A stretch of DNA of 9,380 nt from Alphaproteobacteria bacterium (GTDB lineage Bacteria > Pseudomonadota > Alphaproteobacteria > CAAHEQ01 > UBA3637), in contig JAFXFY010000028.1 in assembly GCA_017513365.1 (NCBI GenBank), positions 1-9,380 on the forward strand, read 5' to 3'. How positions within the stretch are numbered: the stretch's first letter is position 1; each line of letters begins with the position of its first letter. This document shows positions 1-6,853 of this stretch, in pieces. A program made the translations under genes and the position numbers. The notes below the pieces were generated by a model, which saw only the letters and a program-made list of their open reading frames with translations, was not told the origin of the DNA and did not search any database.

Positions 1-122
1 GCCAATTGCATGGTCTTTTTGGCACCAAAGCCGAGTTTGCGAGAGGCCTCTTGTTGCAACGTAGAAGTCGTAAAAGCCGGTGCCGGATTACGTTTTGTTT
101 GTTTGCGTTCAATGGTACCGAC
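1..122 (-). pseudogene. topA: In-frame continuation of topA after the TAA stop
   Basis: Reading on past the TAA in the same frame gives VGTIERKQTKRNPAPAFTTS and then TLQQEASRKLGFGAKKTMQL up to the window edge. This is the well-conserved TopA segment (xFTTSTLQQEASRKLGF in alphaproteobacteria) that leads to the catalytic Tyr region. The only disruption is therefore one nonsense codon, with no frameshift. Family members usually have an ordinary residue between the Phe and the Val at this place (F-x-V). Several sense codons, such as TCA, AAA, GAA or TAT, are one base from TAA. It may be a true nonsense mutation, a sequencing or assembly error, or (less likely) read-through. Confidence 0.85.
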
Positions 123-854
123 TTAGAAAGAGGCATTTTCCACTCGTGTTTTAATATCGCCTGCAATTGTGGAGTTATTTAAAGAAAACTTATCCAGTTT
201 TTGCCCGTCAACGTGGGTGAGTTTAGCCGTAAATTTTTCCTGACGCAGTGTATTTAAATCGGCTTCTACCCCCCAGTATTCTTGAGAAATAAAGCCAGCG
301 ATTTCTTCTTCACGTTCACATACTAAACGAAGCGCAACTGATTGGACACGACCGGCAGATTTTGCCCCCGGCAATTTACGCCACAATAACGGAGAAATAT
401 AAAAGCCCACCAAATAATCTAAGGCTCGTCTGGCCAAATACGCATCAACCAATTGCATATCAATATCACGTGGATTTTGAATGGCTTCTAAAATTGCCTT
501 TTTGGTAATTTCATGGAATACCACCCGTTTTACCGGAAAATCATCTTTGATTTTTTTGCGTTTTTTCAGTTCTTGTAATACATGCCAAGCAATAGCCTCT
601 CCCTCACGGTCAGGGTCGGAAGCCAAATACAGTTCATCTGCCTTAGATAACGCCTTAATAATTTCCCGAACAGTGCGTTCGCCTCTGGCTTGTACTTCCC
701 AATCCATGGCAAAATCTTCATCCGGACGCACAGACCCGTTTTTAGCCGGCACATCACGAATATGACCAAAACTGGCCATTACCTGATAATCTTTTCCCAG
801 ATATTTATTGATTGTTTTTGCTTTTGCGGGGGATTCCACAATGACAAGTTTCAT
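123..854 (-). CDS. topA: DNA topoisomerase I (type IA), N-terminal part ended by an in-frame TAA
   Basis: This is the N-terminal part of TopA, the enzyme that relaxes negative supercoils through a transient 5'-phosphotyrosine link. The 243 residues before the stop cover the TOPRIM domain, with VESPAKAKTI at residues 6-15 (metal-site Glu) and the DPDREGEAIAWH acidic motif near residue 80, followed by the start of the type IA core (LARRALDYLVGF, GAKSAGRVQSVALR). The active-site Tyr of the family lies well downstream and is not in the window. I chose the ATG at 854 because AAGGA sits 7 bases before it and MKLVIVESPAKAK is the usual TopA start. ATG at 860 (two residues longer) is possible. The farther ATG at 896 would run inside dprA. 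The gene follows dprA by 13 bases and so belongs to the plsY-dprA-topA operon. Oddity: TAA at 123-125 interrupts the gene, while homology continues in the same frame beyond it. Confidence 0.93.
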   Translation of the reverse strand: MKLVIVESPAKAKTINKYLGKDYQVMASFGHIRDVPAKNGSVRPDEDFAMDWEVQARGERTVREIIKALSKADELYLASDPDREGEAIAWHVLQELKKRKKIKDDFPVKRVVFHEITKKAILEAIQNPRDIDMQLVDAYLARRALDYLVGFYISPLLWRKLPGAKSAGRVQSVALRLVCEREEEIAGFISQEYWGVEADLNTLRQEKFTAKLTHVDGQKLDKFSLNNSTIAGDIKTRVENASF

Positions 855-867
855 ATTCATTTCCTTT

Positions 868-1998
868 TTAATCAAATAATAAAGAAACACGTCCACCCGG
901 ATGACGTTCTATCCGGCCAGCCAGTTCTAATTCTACCAAAATAATGCTGACAATTTGTACCGTTAACTCTGTACCACGAATCAGCTCATCAACACCTGTG
1001 GGTTGAGAAGATAAACTGTCTGTGATAATTTTTCTGGCTTTATCCAATTCATTATCACTGACGGATGGATAAGACGGCATAATTACCTCATCAAATGCAT
1101 CGGGTTCGTTAAAACGATGTTGGTTAGTTAAATCTTCCAATTCATACAAAATATCGGTTGCATTTTCTACCAATGTTGCCCCTTGTTTAATCAGTTTATT
1201 AGGACCTTCACTGCGGGCATCAAGCGGAAAACCGGGGACAGCGAACAATAAGCGTTCTTGTTCTTTAGCCAAACGTGCCGTAATGAGTGAACCGGATTTT
1301 CCTTGCGCCTCAACCACACAAACCCCTTTAGACAAACCGGAAATAATTCGGTTACGTCTGGGGAAATTTTGTGGTGAAGTCGGCGAGCCAAACGGTAATT
1401 CGGAAAGAACACATCCGCGTTCGCAAATTTGTTTAAATAAAGCATCATTTTCGGCCGGATATACTTCATTGAGAGGGGTCCCGACAACGGCTATTGTGCC
1501 ACCCATACCAATATCGGCCCCCAACGCTCCCTCATGAGCCGCCGTATCAATCCCTTTTGCCATTCCCGAGACAACAACATAATCCTTTTGCGCCAAATCT
1601 AACGCCAATCGTCTGGCAAATGACCGGCCATTCAATGAGGCATTACGGGTACCAACCAATGCCACGGCATTTTTTTGAGTCAGGACAAAATGCCCCCTAG
1701 CAAATAAAACCGGAGGCATATCCGTTGTTTTTTTGAGTAATCGTGGATAATCTTTTTCACCCGATACGATAATTTGTGTATCAAATTCTTCTGCTAATCG
1801 TAATTGTTCATCAACTTGTCGTTCATCGGCGATTTTAATTTCACGAGTACGACCACCACGACGCGCAAACTCATCCACATGAGCTAAAGCCTCCTTCGGC
1901 GTACCAAAGAAACTCAATAAACTGTGAAAGGTAATCGGACCTACATTTTCACTGAATGCCAACTGCATCCATTCTTTTTTTTGTTGTTCAGATAACAT
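868..1998 (-). CDS. dprA: DNA-processing protein DprA (Smf)
   Basis: DprA binds incoming single-stranded DNA in the cytoplasm and loads RecA on it during natural transformation. Many non-transforming bacteria also keep it. The 376 residues show the family in order: an N-terminal helical region (1-60), then the Rossmann-like DprA core with VGTRNAS (115-121), SGMAKGID (144-151), GTPLNEVYPAENDAL (173-187), LSELPFGSP (198-206), FPRRNRIISGLS (212-223), VVEAQGKSGSLITA (228-241), AVPG (253-256) and GPNKLIKQGA (265-274). A C-terminal winged-helix-like domain covers about 313-376. Length and motifs are normal and nothing is missing. Its ATG overlaps the plsY stop by one base (TAATG), which points to translational coupling. 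It is followed by topA after 13 bases. Confidence 0.96.
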   Translation of the reverse strand: MLSEQQKKEWMQLAFSENVGPITFHSLLSFFGTPKEALAHVDEFARRGGRTREIKIADERQVDEQLRLAEEFDTQIIVSGEKDYPRLLKKTTDMPPVLFARGHFVLTQKNAVALVGTRNASLNGRSFARRLALDLAQKDYVVVSGMAKGIDTAAHEGALGADIGMGGTIAVVGTPLNEVYPAENDALFKQICERGCVLSELPFGSPTSPQNFPRRNRIISGLSKGVCVVEAQGKSGSLITARLAKEQERLLFAVPGFPLDARSEGPNKLIKQGATLVENATDILYELEDLTNQHRFNEPDAFDEVIMPSYPSVSDNELDKARKIITDSLSSQPTGVDELIRGTELTVQIVSIILVELELAGRIERHPGGRVSLLFD

Positions 1999-2600
1999 TA
2001 TTGTGCTTTCTTTTTCAAATTAATTTTGGATTCTTCACCCTTAATCAAACGTTTTATATTATCCTTATGGCGCCAAAAAGACAAAACGGCCAAAGCCAAA
2101 TAAAATACCGCCGGAATAACCCCTGAAAAAACGAGAGCATACACCGGAGCCAATGCCAATGCCGTTAAAGCCGACAGTGATGAATATCTAAATGAAACCG
2201 CCATTGCCAGCCATGTGAGCGCCGTCAAAATCCCCGCAAAAGGTGTCATTGTCAACATTAACCCAAGCGTTGAAGCCACCCCCTTACCGCCTTTAAACTT
2301 TAGCCAAATTGGGTAGTTATGACCTATCACAGCAGCCGTACCAGCAATAAATCCCATAGTCGGAGAAGCGTATAAAAATGTACAAAGCAATGCAATAATG
2401 CCCGCTTTACCAATATCAAAGACCAATGTTAAAAATGCCAAATCTTTGCGACCGGTTCTGAGTACATTTGTTGCCCCGATATTACCGGAGCCGATTTTAC
2501 GAATATCGCCCACTCCCCCCAAACGAGTAAAGACCAATCCAAACGGGATAGACCCGAAAATATACCCCAATGAAGCCGATACAAAAGCAGAAAACAGCAT
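1998..2600 (-). CDS. plsY: Acyl-phosphate glycerol-3-phosphate acyltransferase PlsY
   Basis: PlsY transfers the acyl group of acyl-phosphate to glycerol-3-phosphate, giving lysophosphatidic acid, the first membrane step of phospholipid synthesis. The protein has 200 residues, the usual length, and is rich in hydrophobic segments expected to cross the inner membrane. Signature motifs are GSIPFG (16-21), IRKIGSGNIGATNVLRTGRK (33-52) and GHNYPIWLKFKGGKGVAS (93-110), the last including the phosphate-binding glycine/lysine loop. The C-terminal RHKDNIKRLIKGEE (177-190) is also typical. AAGGAG lies 7 bases before the ATG at 2600. It is the first gene of plsY-dprA-topA. In many alphaproteobacteria pyrC precedes plsY. 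Here the upstream neighbour is instead a divergent small gene and then accessory genes. Confidence 0.97.
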   Translation of the reverse strand: MLFSAFVSASLGYIFGSIPFGLVFTRLGGVGDIRKIGSGNIGATNVLRTGRKDLAFLTLVFDIGKAGIIALLCTFLYASPTMGFIAGTAAVIGHNYPIWLKFKGGKGVASTLGLMLTMTPFAGILTALTWLAMAVSFRYSSLSALTALALAPVYALVFSGVIPAVFYLALAVLSFWRHKDNIKRLIKGEESKINLKKKAQ

Positions 2601-2636
2601 TTACAAACTCCTTTTTTGAATAAAATTGTACTTATA

Positions 2637-2664
2637 TTTATACAGGCTTTTAAATTAAATGCAA
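2637..2664 (-). promoter_or_regulatory. Candidate sigma-70 promoter of plsY-dprA-topA
   Basis: On the minus strand TATAAA (2637-2642) lies 16 bases after TTGCAT (2659-2664). The -10 box is good, but the -35 box matches the consensus only in its TTG. The predicted start leaves roughly 30 bases of leader before plsY. It is weaker than the other promoters seen in this window, and the choice of -35 is uncertain. Confidence 0.45.
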
Positions 2665-2746
2665 GTAAAAAATCCTTTTTTAAAAGTGATAAGATTAAAT
2701 TTAGACACTATTATATTATATATAATGTCTTTGTAATAAAAAATAT

Positions 2747-2776
2747 TTGACAAATATAACACTTATATGCTAAAAT
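2747..2776 (+). promoter_or_regulatory. Sigma-70 promoter of the 69-residue membrane protein
   Basis: TTGACA (2747-2752) is followed after 18 bases by TAAAAT (2771-2776), which is preceded by TGC and so forms an extended -10. Transcription should start near 2783, giving a short leader that carries GAAAGGA at 2791-2797, 7 bases before the ATG. Confidence 0.75.
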
Positions 2777-2804
2777 ATGCGCAATTTTATGAAAGGATAC
2801 AAAA

Positions 2805-3014
2805 ATGATTTTTGAAAAACCACACACAGAAACAATAATTTTTTCAGATGAAAAATTATCTTTTTCCCGAAAAATAATGATGGGATTGTTGGCTGTAGCC
2901 ATAGTGAGCGGTGCCATAGGCGGGTACGTTCAACATAATACTATGGTAAAAGCAACACAAGTAAATGCCGTAAAAATGCCTCATTCTGCTACCATTCAAC
3001 AGGTTAGAGAATAA
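2805..3014 (+). CDS. Small single-pass membrane protein, function unknown
   Basis: I do not recognise this 69-residue protein. It has a polar N-terminal stretch (1-23) ending in the basic FSRK, then one clear hydrophobic segment, IMMGLLAVAIVSGAIGGYV (about 24-42), and a polar C-terminal tail of about 27 residues. The positive charge before the segment suggests the N-terminus stays in the cytoplasm and the tail lies in the periplasm. Residues AIVSGAIGG contain small-residue spacing compatible with helix packing. The gene is well supported by a consensus promoter, a good ribosome binding site and a strong terminator immediately behind it. It is the only plus-strand gene here, divergent from plsY and convergent with the ankyrin operon. 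An uncleaved signal anchor is more likely than a secreted protein, because the hydrophobic part starts late. Confidence 0.8.
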   Translation: MIFEKPHTETIIFSDEKLSFSRKIMMGLLAVAIVSGAIGGYVQHNTMVKATQVNAVKMPHSATIQQVRE

Positions 3015-3034
3015 AATCCATTTTATAAAACAAC

Positions 3035-3069
3035 AAATATCCCTCCGATATAAAACCGGAGGGATATTT
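3035..3069. terminator. Bidirectional intrinsic terminator
   Basis: A perfect 13-base-pair stem (AAATATCCCTCCG at 3035-3047, its complement at 3057-3069) closes a 9-base loop. It lies 20 bases after the stop of the plus-strand membrane protein and 17 bases after the stop of the minus-strand ankyrin gene. Both sides are AU-rich (the minus-strand exit runs into TTTGTTGTTTT), so it probably ends both convergent transcripts. Confidence 0.88.
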
Positions 3070-3086
3070 AATTCAGCGTATACCAC

Positions 3087-4298
3087 CTAACCTATTGTAT
3101 TTTGATTATCGGATACCGCCCGTTGAACCGATTGGGTAGCAATACGTTGCGGTTTGGATTCAGCAACCATTTGCAAATAAGCCTTCATCAGATTATTATC
3201 GGCTATATCCGCCGGTGTTTTACCCTCGGCATTTTTGGCACTAACATTGGCACCCTTTTGTACCAAAGCCACCACTTCATTATTAAATCCGTTCTGAGCA
3301 GCATAATGCAGTGCTGTCATACCATCTTTGTCGGCCAAATTCACACCATAGGCATCCATTTTGTCCAGCAACAATTTGGCAAATTCAACCCGCGTTGTGT
3401 GATAACCGTGTGGTTCGCCATGACACATATATTCGGCGTAATATTCACCCATTTTAAAGGCTGAAACAAGAGGCGTTTCATCATTATTATTAAGGGCATT
3501 GACACTGATTTTAGGTGCCAAGACAGAAAATAGTTGTTCTCGTGCCTCTTTCCCTCTATTTTCATTTTTATCAAATGCGGTAGCCCATATGTGCAATAAG
3601 GTATTACCGTTATCATCACGCCGTGTCAAATCGGATTTTGATAAAATGCTTAATAAACTGGCGACACGTTCATCGGAATAGGCCTCTCTCATCATACCAA
3701 ACAACAAAGGTACCGACGTGGTTTCTTTACTATGCCAATGTTCTTTATATTCCACTGTCATATCCGAAACATCGTGTCCGTTTTCAACCGCACAAACAAC
3801 ATAATCAAAATAATCGGATTTTTGGCTTAAAATATCCAGTGGCGTTTGCCCCTTTGCGTTGGATGTTCTTAAATCGGCACCAGCCGCTAATAATAGCTCA
3901 AACCCTTCTACGTTGGAAACACAACCTTTTAAATACTCTGTCATAATCGTTGTGCCATTCGGCCATACCTCATTTAAGTATTCTTTCGGTGTCGCAGCAA
4001 CCAATACCGGATGAACACTAACTCTTGGATTTCTGGCCAACGGAATATAACCGTCATTATTTTTCACACCGGCATTATCCAAAGAAACACCCTGTTTAAC
4101 CAAGATATCTGTATGTTCAGGAAAACGATGCAAAAATGTATTGCCGTTTTCATCTACGGCATTCGGATTACCGCCTTTATTAATAAAAGTAATAACCTCG
4201 AACCACGTTGTTATTTTTCGTAATTCAGAAAACTTTTTAGCTTCTTTTACTAAACTTCCTTCATTTTTAGGACTACGAGATTTAAAAAATCCAAACAT
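3087..4298 (-). CDS. Ankyrin-repeat protein with DNQN C-terminal tail (paralog of 4308-5330)
   Basis: This 403-residue protein has no signal peptide and a basic N-terminus (FGFFKSRSPK). Ankyrin-type units are visible at about 33-72 (DENGNTFLH), 130-170 (LLLAAGADL, NAKGQTPLDIL), 227-262 (DDNGNTLLH), 264-320 (NNDETPLVSAF) and 322-380, the last with the best consensus (DKDGMTALHYAAQNG, LVQKGANVSAKN). The stretch 171-225 does not fit the repeat well. Ankyrin repeats bind other proteins and there is no catalytic motif, so the partner is unknown. The end reads KPQRIATQSVQRAVSDNQN plus TIG and closely resembles the end of the upstream neighbour. The TAG stop of that neighbour sits inside this gene's ribosome binding site (TAGGAG, 5 bases before the ATG), so the pair is an operon with probable translational coupling. 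The bidirectional terminator follows. Confidence 0.9.
   Translation of the reverse strand: MFGFFKSRSPKNEGSLVKEAKKFSELRKITTWFEVITFINKGGNPNAVDENGNTFLHRFPEHTDILVKQGVSLDNAGVKNNDGYIPLARNPRVSVHPVLVAATPKEYLNEVWPNGTTIMTEYLKGCVSNVEGFELLLAAGADLRTSNAKGQTPLDILSQKSDYFDYVVCAVENGHDVSDMTVEYKEHWHSKETTSVPLLFGMMREAYSDERVASLLSILSKSDLTRRDDNGNTLLHIWATAFDKNENRGKEAREQLFSVLAPKISVNALNNNDETPLVSAFKMGEYYAEYMCHGEPHGYHTTRVEFAKLLLDKMDAYGVNLADKDGMTALHYAAQNGFNNEVVALVQKGANVSAKNAEGKTPADIADNNLMKAYLQMVAESKPQRIATQSVQRAVSDNQNTIG
3094..3110 (-). repeat. Conserved C-terminal tail DNA, ankyrin copy 1
   Basis: The 17 bases at 3094-3110 are identical to those at 4315-4331 and encode the DNQNTI end of both ankyrin proteins. The inner 12 bases (3099-3110), GATAATCAAAAT on the coding strand, also occur at 6050-6061 and 6863-6874 in the ends of two unrelated genes. 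Confidence 0.8.
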
Positions 4299-4307
4299 AT
4301 TTTGCTC

Positions 4308-5330
4308 CTATTTAATTGTATTTTGATTATCTGTTCTAAGTGTTTGTCCGGTCACCGGTTGAGAAGCAATTTTTTGAGGCTTTGGATTATACACGTATCC
4401 GGAATGGAATTTATAGTCATCTGCACAACTTAAAGCCAATATTCTTAAATACTCATGAGCAATACCTGTTGCATATTCATGCGGTTGTTTGCCTTCATTA
4501 TTACGGGTATGAGCATAGGCACCGGCCTTAACCAATACAGGAATCAATTCCGTCAAACCGGCACGGGCAGCGTGATGAAGTACCGTATCGCCATCGTTAT
4601 CTTTAGCCTTAACATCGGCACCATTTTTAAGTAATAATCTCGCCAACTTTTCGTCTTTTTGTTCAATGGCTTCCATCAATAACGTTTTGCCGTTTTCTTT
4701 TTTACTATCAAGATTGACCCCATACGGTATCATCATAGAAACGACTGTTTCCTTATTTGACGCACGACAACAATCAAGCGGTGTTTGGCCTTTGGCATTC
4801 GGCACATTCGGATTGGCTCCTTGTCTTAATAAAACAGGCAAAATCTCCCCATCTTCGTGTTCATCCAACACCATAGATATTTTGGATAAATAAGAGGTCA
4901 AAACCGTTTCACCATTTGGATATACACGATTTAAATTTTCTTGGGACGTTAATTCAACCAATTTAGCCAATGACGGATCTGACATTTTAGCATGATAGTT
5001 CCATAATGGCGCATTATTTTCAATAGCCGTCATCAACGGAGAATAACCGGCCTTATTTAACCGATTAACGTCACAACCACGTTCTGATAATTCTTCGGAT
5101 AAATGCGGATAAACATGCGCCAATGTATTACCATTAAAATCAACAATCGTTGCATCCCCACCGTTTTCCAAATATTCGACCATACCCTCTATCGGTAAAG
5201 AGAAAATGGAAGCGGTTAAAAAATGATTCGCTTTATCCGACTCCAAAGCGCCATACGGATGAACCGCCATTGAAACGGTACCATTTGTTTCATGATTTAT
5301 ATCAGAATTCATTTTGTTTGTATCAGACAT
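4308..5330 (-). CDS. Ankyrin-repeat protein with DNQN C-terminal tail (paralog of 3087-4298)
   Basis: This is a 340-residue ankyrin protein without signal peptide or membrane segment. Repeat units (positions counted from the ATG at 5336) are seen at about 46-92 (DFNGNTLAH), 95-130 (NKAGYSPLMTAIENN), 163-195 (LLRQGANPN, NAKGQTPLDCC), 213-245 (ENGKTLLMEAIEQKD, LLLKNGADVKAKD) and 247-280 (NDGDTVLHHAARAG). It is homologous to the next gene, sharing LN(E/R)V(W/Y)PNG(T/E)T, NAKGQTPLD and a tail KPQ(K/R)IA(S/T)Q ending in DNQNTIK, so the two arose by duplication and then diverged. I chose ATG 5330 because AAGGA lies 7 bases before it. ATG 5336, two codons upstream, would leave only one base. It is the first gene of the ankyrin operon, directly behind a perfect promoter. 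It probably acts as a protein-binding scaffold, but the target is unknown. Confidence 0.9.
   Translation of the reverse strand: MSDTNKMNSDINHETNGTVSMAVHPYGALESDKANHFLTASIFSLPIEGMVEYLENGGDATIVDFNGNTLAHVYPHLSEELSERGCDVNRLNKAGYSPLMTAIENNAPLWNYHAKMSDPSLAKLVELTSQENLNRVYPNGETVLTSYLSKISMVLDEHEDGEILPVLLRQGANPNVPNAKGQTPLDCCRASNKETVVSMMIPYGVNLDSKKENGKTLLMEAIEQKDEKLARLLLKNGADVKAKDNDGDTVLHHAARAGLTELIPVLVKAGAYAHTRNNEGKQPHEYATGIAHEYLRILALSCADDYKFHSGYVYNPKPQKIASQPVTGQTLRTDNQNTIK
4315..4331 (-). repeat. Conserved C-terminal tail DNA, ankyrin copy 2
   Basis: Identical over 17 bases to 3094-3110, encoding DNQNTI just before the last residue of the upstream ankyrin protein. The inner 12 bases (4320-4331) recur in two members of the unrelated paralog family. 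Confidence 0.8.
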
Positions 5331-5361
5331 ATTCATTTCCTTTCAGTTTTGTATATTTTGC

Positions 5362-5390
5362 ATTATACACCAGTTCAAAAATTTTGTCAA
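5362..5390 (-). promoter_or_regulatory. Perfect sigma-70 promoter of the two-gene ankyrin operon
   Basis: Reading the minus strand, TTGACA (5385-5390) and TATAAT (5362-5367) are separated by exactly 17 bases, so both boxes match the consensus at every position. Transcription should start near 5355, leaving a leader of about 25 bases that contains GAAAGGA. It lies in the 67-base gap after the paralog gene at 5398-6036. No terminator hairpin is visible in that gap, so upstream transcripts may also run in. Confidence 0.88.
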
Positions 5391-5397
5391 AACTTTT

Positions 5398-6036
5398 TTA
5401 ATCTTTTATATGATCGGTTCCATTTGTTGGGCGAGAGTCATCATGTCCGGCAATCTTTATGGGTGGCAAATTGTTTAACTGAATAATTTTATGTACAAAT
5501 TGTTCAAACTCTTTGGCCCGTTCAGGATAACGCGTGTGATAAAAAATATCGTATTCAGCCGCCAATTTTGCCGGCTGTATAATTTGAGAATCCATACAAA
5601 AAGCTACACCATTTTTAAAACAATCGGATTCAGTCAAACAAATACTGACCTCTTTCGGCATATCACGATTTTCAATAATAAATGTTAATTTCTTTTCGGG
5701 ACAGCTAACCCAAGATACATCATAAGATTTGGCACTGTGCGACATAAAATCTGGCATTTGTTCCACATAAACTTCTTGCATTTTAGCTCCGTTAAAAGCC
5801 GATTCCATTGCCATTTTAATACCTCTAAGTAATGCACCTCGGCGAACAGGCTTTTTCATTTTGTTTAGAGCCTTACACAAATTGAGAGATAAAAAACTTG
5901 TCAGCCAATCGTATTTTTGCTCAATTAAATCATCGGCCAACACATAAACGAACAAACATTTTTTGTACAAATCATCCTGATCCATTTTTAAAATATCTGC
6001 ACACGCATCTATGGAAAATACAGAGGCATTTGACAT
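5398..6036 (-). CDS. Member 1 of a tandem family of unknown proteins
   Basis: I do not recognise this 212-residue protein. It has no membrane segment or signal peptide and looks mostly helical. It is a diverged paralog of the two genes upstream. Shared marks are an N-terminal FSIxxC (7-12), YVLADDLI (31-38), RRGALLRGIKMAMES..NGA (65-84), an FxxGV element (140-144) and PERAKEF followed by LNNLPP near the end (171-192). The central section present in the 255- and 266-residue relatives is shorter here. Its tail, GHDDSRPTNGTDHIKD, is a diverged form and lacks DNQN. I chose ATG 6036 because AGGAGG is placed just before it. A longer reading from 6096 would overlap the neighbour by 59 bases. The previous gene ends one base before this ATG, so it is the last gene of the family operon. 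Confidence 0.85.
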   Translation of the reverse strand: MSNASVFSIDACADILKMDQDDLYKKCLFVYVLADDLIEQKYDWLTSFLSLNLCKALNKMKKPVRRGALLRGIKMAMESAFNGAKMQEVYVEQMPDFMSHSAKSYDVSWVSCPEKKLTFIIENRDMPKEVSICLTESDCFKNGVAFCMDSQIIQPAKLAAEYDIFYHTRYPERAKEFEQFVHKIIQLNNLPPIKIAGHDDSRPTNGTDHIKD

Positions 6037-6037
6037 A

Positions 6038-6838
6038 TTACCTCCTTTGATTTTGATTATCACCATGGTTGTTATTGCCATCGTTATGATGTGCAATCGG
6101 ACGAGGAGACAATCCGTTTATTTCAAAAACCTTTGCCATAAGGGTATCAAACTCTTTGGCACGTTCCGGATAAGTCAAAGAACAAAAACGATTATATTTT
6201 TGTAAGATATTTTCACCTTCTCCGGAAAATAATTGCATACAACTTTTTATACCATATTCAAAAGCTTCATCTTCTCCCATTCGGATGGGTTGCCCTTTTT
6301 CCAGTTGCCCAATTTTTTCCTCAAGGCGCTCTTGTTTTTTACGGTCATGTTTGTAATCACGATCCACAATGATTTGTTGATGGGTTCTTAAATCAAATTT
6401 TATAACCTCACCCCCCAAACGGAATTGCTGCTGTTCCCTTAACTGCTTCTGCAAATGTGTTAATTCGGGTGTATCTTTATTCCACATTTCCATTTTCCAA
6501 TACGACCAAGAAGCAAAACATGTACAACGCAAAGCCATATTCTGCCCCAGATGTTGGTTGAATTCTTGTTCTTTTTCGGGGTTCTTCTGAGACACAGCCC
6601 CTCCCAAAAAAGATTCCATTGCCATTGTGAGAGCTTGAAACATCATAGCATTTTGCATATTTGCTTTATAATCACACAAATCAGACATAACATCACGTGG
6701 CAAACAATCAACCAGTTCATTTCCGTAAATACCTATTACCTCATCAGCCAATACATAAACTGACCGAGCCATATTGACAGCATCCGAATTTTTAAGATGT
6801 TTTAATTTTGCACATTCGGCAATACTGAAATATTCCAT
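6038..6838 (-). CDS. Member 2 of a tandem family of unknown proteins, with DNQN tail
   Basis: This 266-residue protein is not recognised and is the longest of the three paralogs. Family marks are FSIAEC (4-9), VYVLADEVI (27-35), QALTMAMES.LGGA (68-81), YGIKSCMQ (195-202), YPERAKEF (223-230) and INGLSPRP (240-247). A middle insertion (about 125-185) is charged and Gln/Lys/Glu-rich (LQKQLREQQQ, RKKQERLEEKIGQLEKG), probably a helical or coiled-coil section missing from member 1. The end is a His/Asn/Asp-rich tail, HHNDGNNNHGDNQNQRR. There is no signal peptide, membrane segment or visible catalytic motif. GAAAGGA precedes the ATG by 8 bases. The gene starts 15 bases after member 3 and ends one base before member 1, so all three should be co-transcribed. 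Confidence 0.87.
   Translation of the reverse strand: MEYFSIAECAKLKHLKNSDAVNMARSVYVLADEVIGIYGNELVDCLPRDVMSDLCDYKANMQNAMMFQALTMAMESFLGGAVSQKNPEKEQEFNQHLGQNMALRCTCFASWSYWKMEMWNKDTPELTHLQKQLREQQQFRLGGEVIKFDLRTHQQIIVDRDYKHDRKKQERLEEKIGQLEKGQPIRMGEDEAFEYGIKSCMQLFSGEGENILQKYNRFCSLTYPERAKEFDTLMAKVFEINGLSPRPIAHHNDGNNNHGDNQNQRR
6041..6046 (-). promoter_or_regulatory. Ribosome binding site of member 1 made from the last two codons of member 2
   Basis: The last codons of the upstream gene read CAA AGG AGG TAA, then T and the ATG of the next gene. AGGAGG is thus both the Arg-Arg end of member 2 and a perfect Shine-Dalgarno sequence 4 bases before the start of member 1. Member 3, which has its successor's binding site elsewhere, ends in a single Arg (AGA). 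This decides the start at 6036 and implies tight translational coupling. Confidence 0.85.
6045..6120 (-). repeat. Tail-encoding DNA repeat, copy in member 2
   Basis: By eye, about 65 of 76 bases match 6858-6933 without gaps. The region codes for the segment from NGLSPRP to the final Arg residues, and most differences are single-base changes. The rest of the two genes is far less alike, so the similarity is concentrated in the tail. Confidence 0.8.
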
Positions 6839-6853
6839 TTTATTTTTCCTTTC

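Noticed and set aside
123..125. Stop-codon reassignment (TAA as sense)
   Set aside because: dprA, plsY and other genes end in TAA at the expected family end, with the next gene starting at once.
855..896. Longer topA start at 896 (MDVFLYYLIKKEMN...)
   Set aside because: It would overlap dprA, lacks a ribosome binding site, and adds residues not found in TopA. ATG 854 has a good binding site and the family start.
2703..2730. Imperfect palindrome AGACA...TGTCT in the plsY upstream region
   Set aside because: Only the outer five pairs and a few inner ones match, and the interior is plain A/T. It is not enough to claim an operator or hairpin.
3102..3464. 120-residue plus-strand ORF within the ankyrin gene, and other long antisense ORFs
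   Set aside because: They lie opposite well-supported coding frames, have no binding site or promoter, and their products look like out-of-frame translations.
5337..5397. Terminator for the tandem family operon in the gap before the ankyrin operon
   Set aside because: TTTTG and CAAAA are complementary, but with a one-base loop and no GC stem. The sequence is better explained by the promoter.
6045..6090. His/Asp/Asn-rich tail as a metal-binding site
   Set aside because: The residues are few, and the ankyrin proteins share only the DNQN part. There is no support for metal binding.
6037..6096. Longer start for member 1 of the tandem family at 6096
   Set aside because: The extra 20 residues are only the tail region of the neighbouring gene read in another frame. 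AGGAGG marks ATG 6036.
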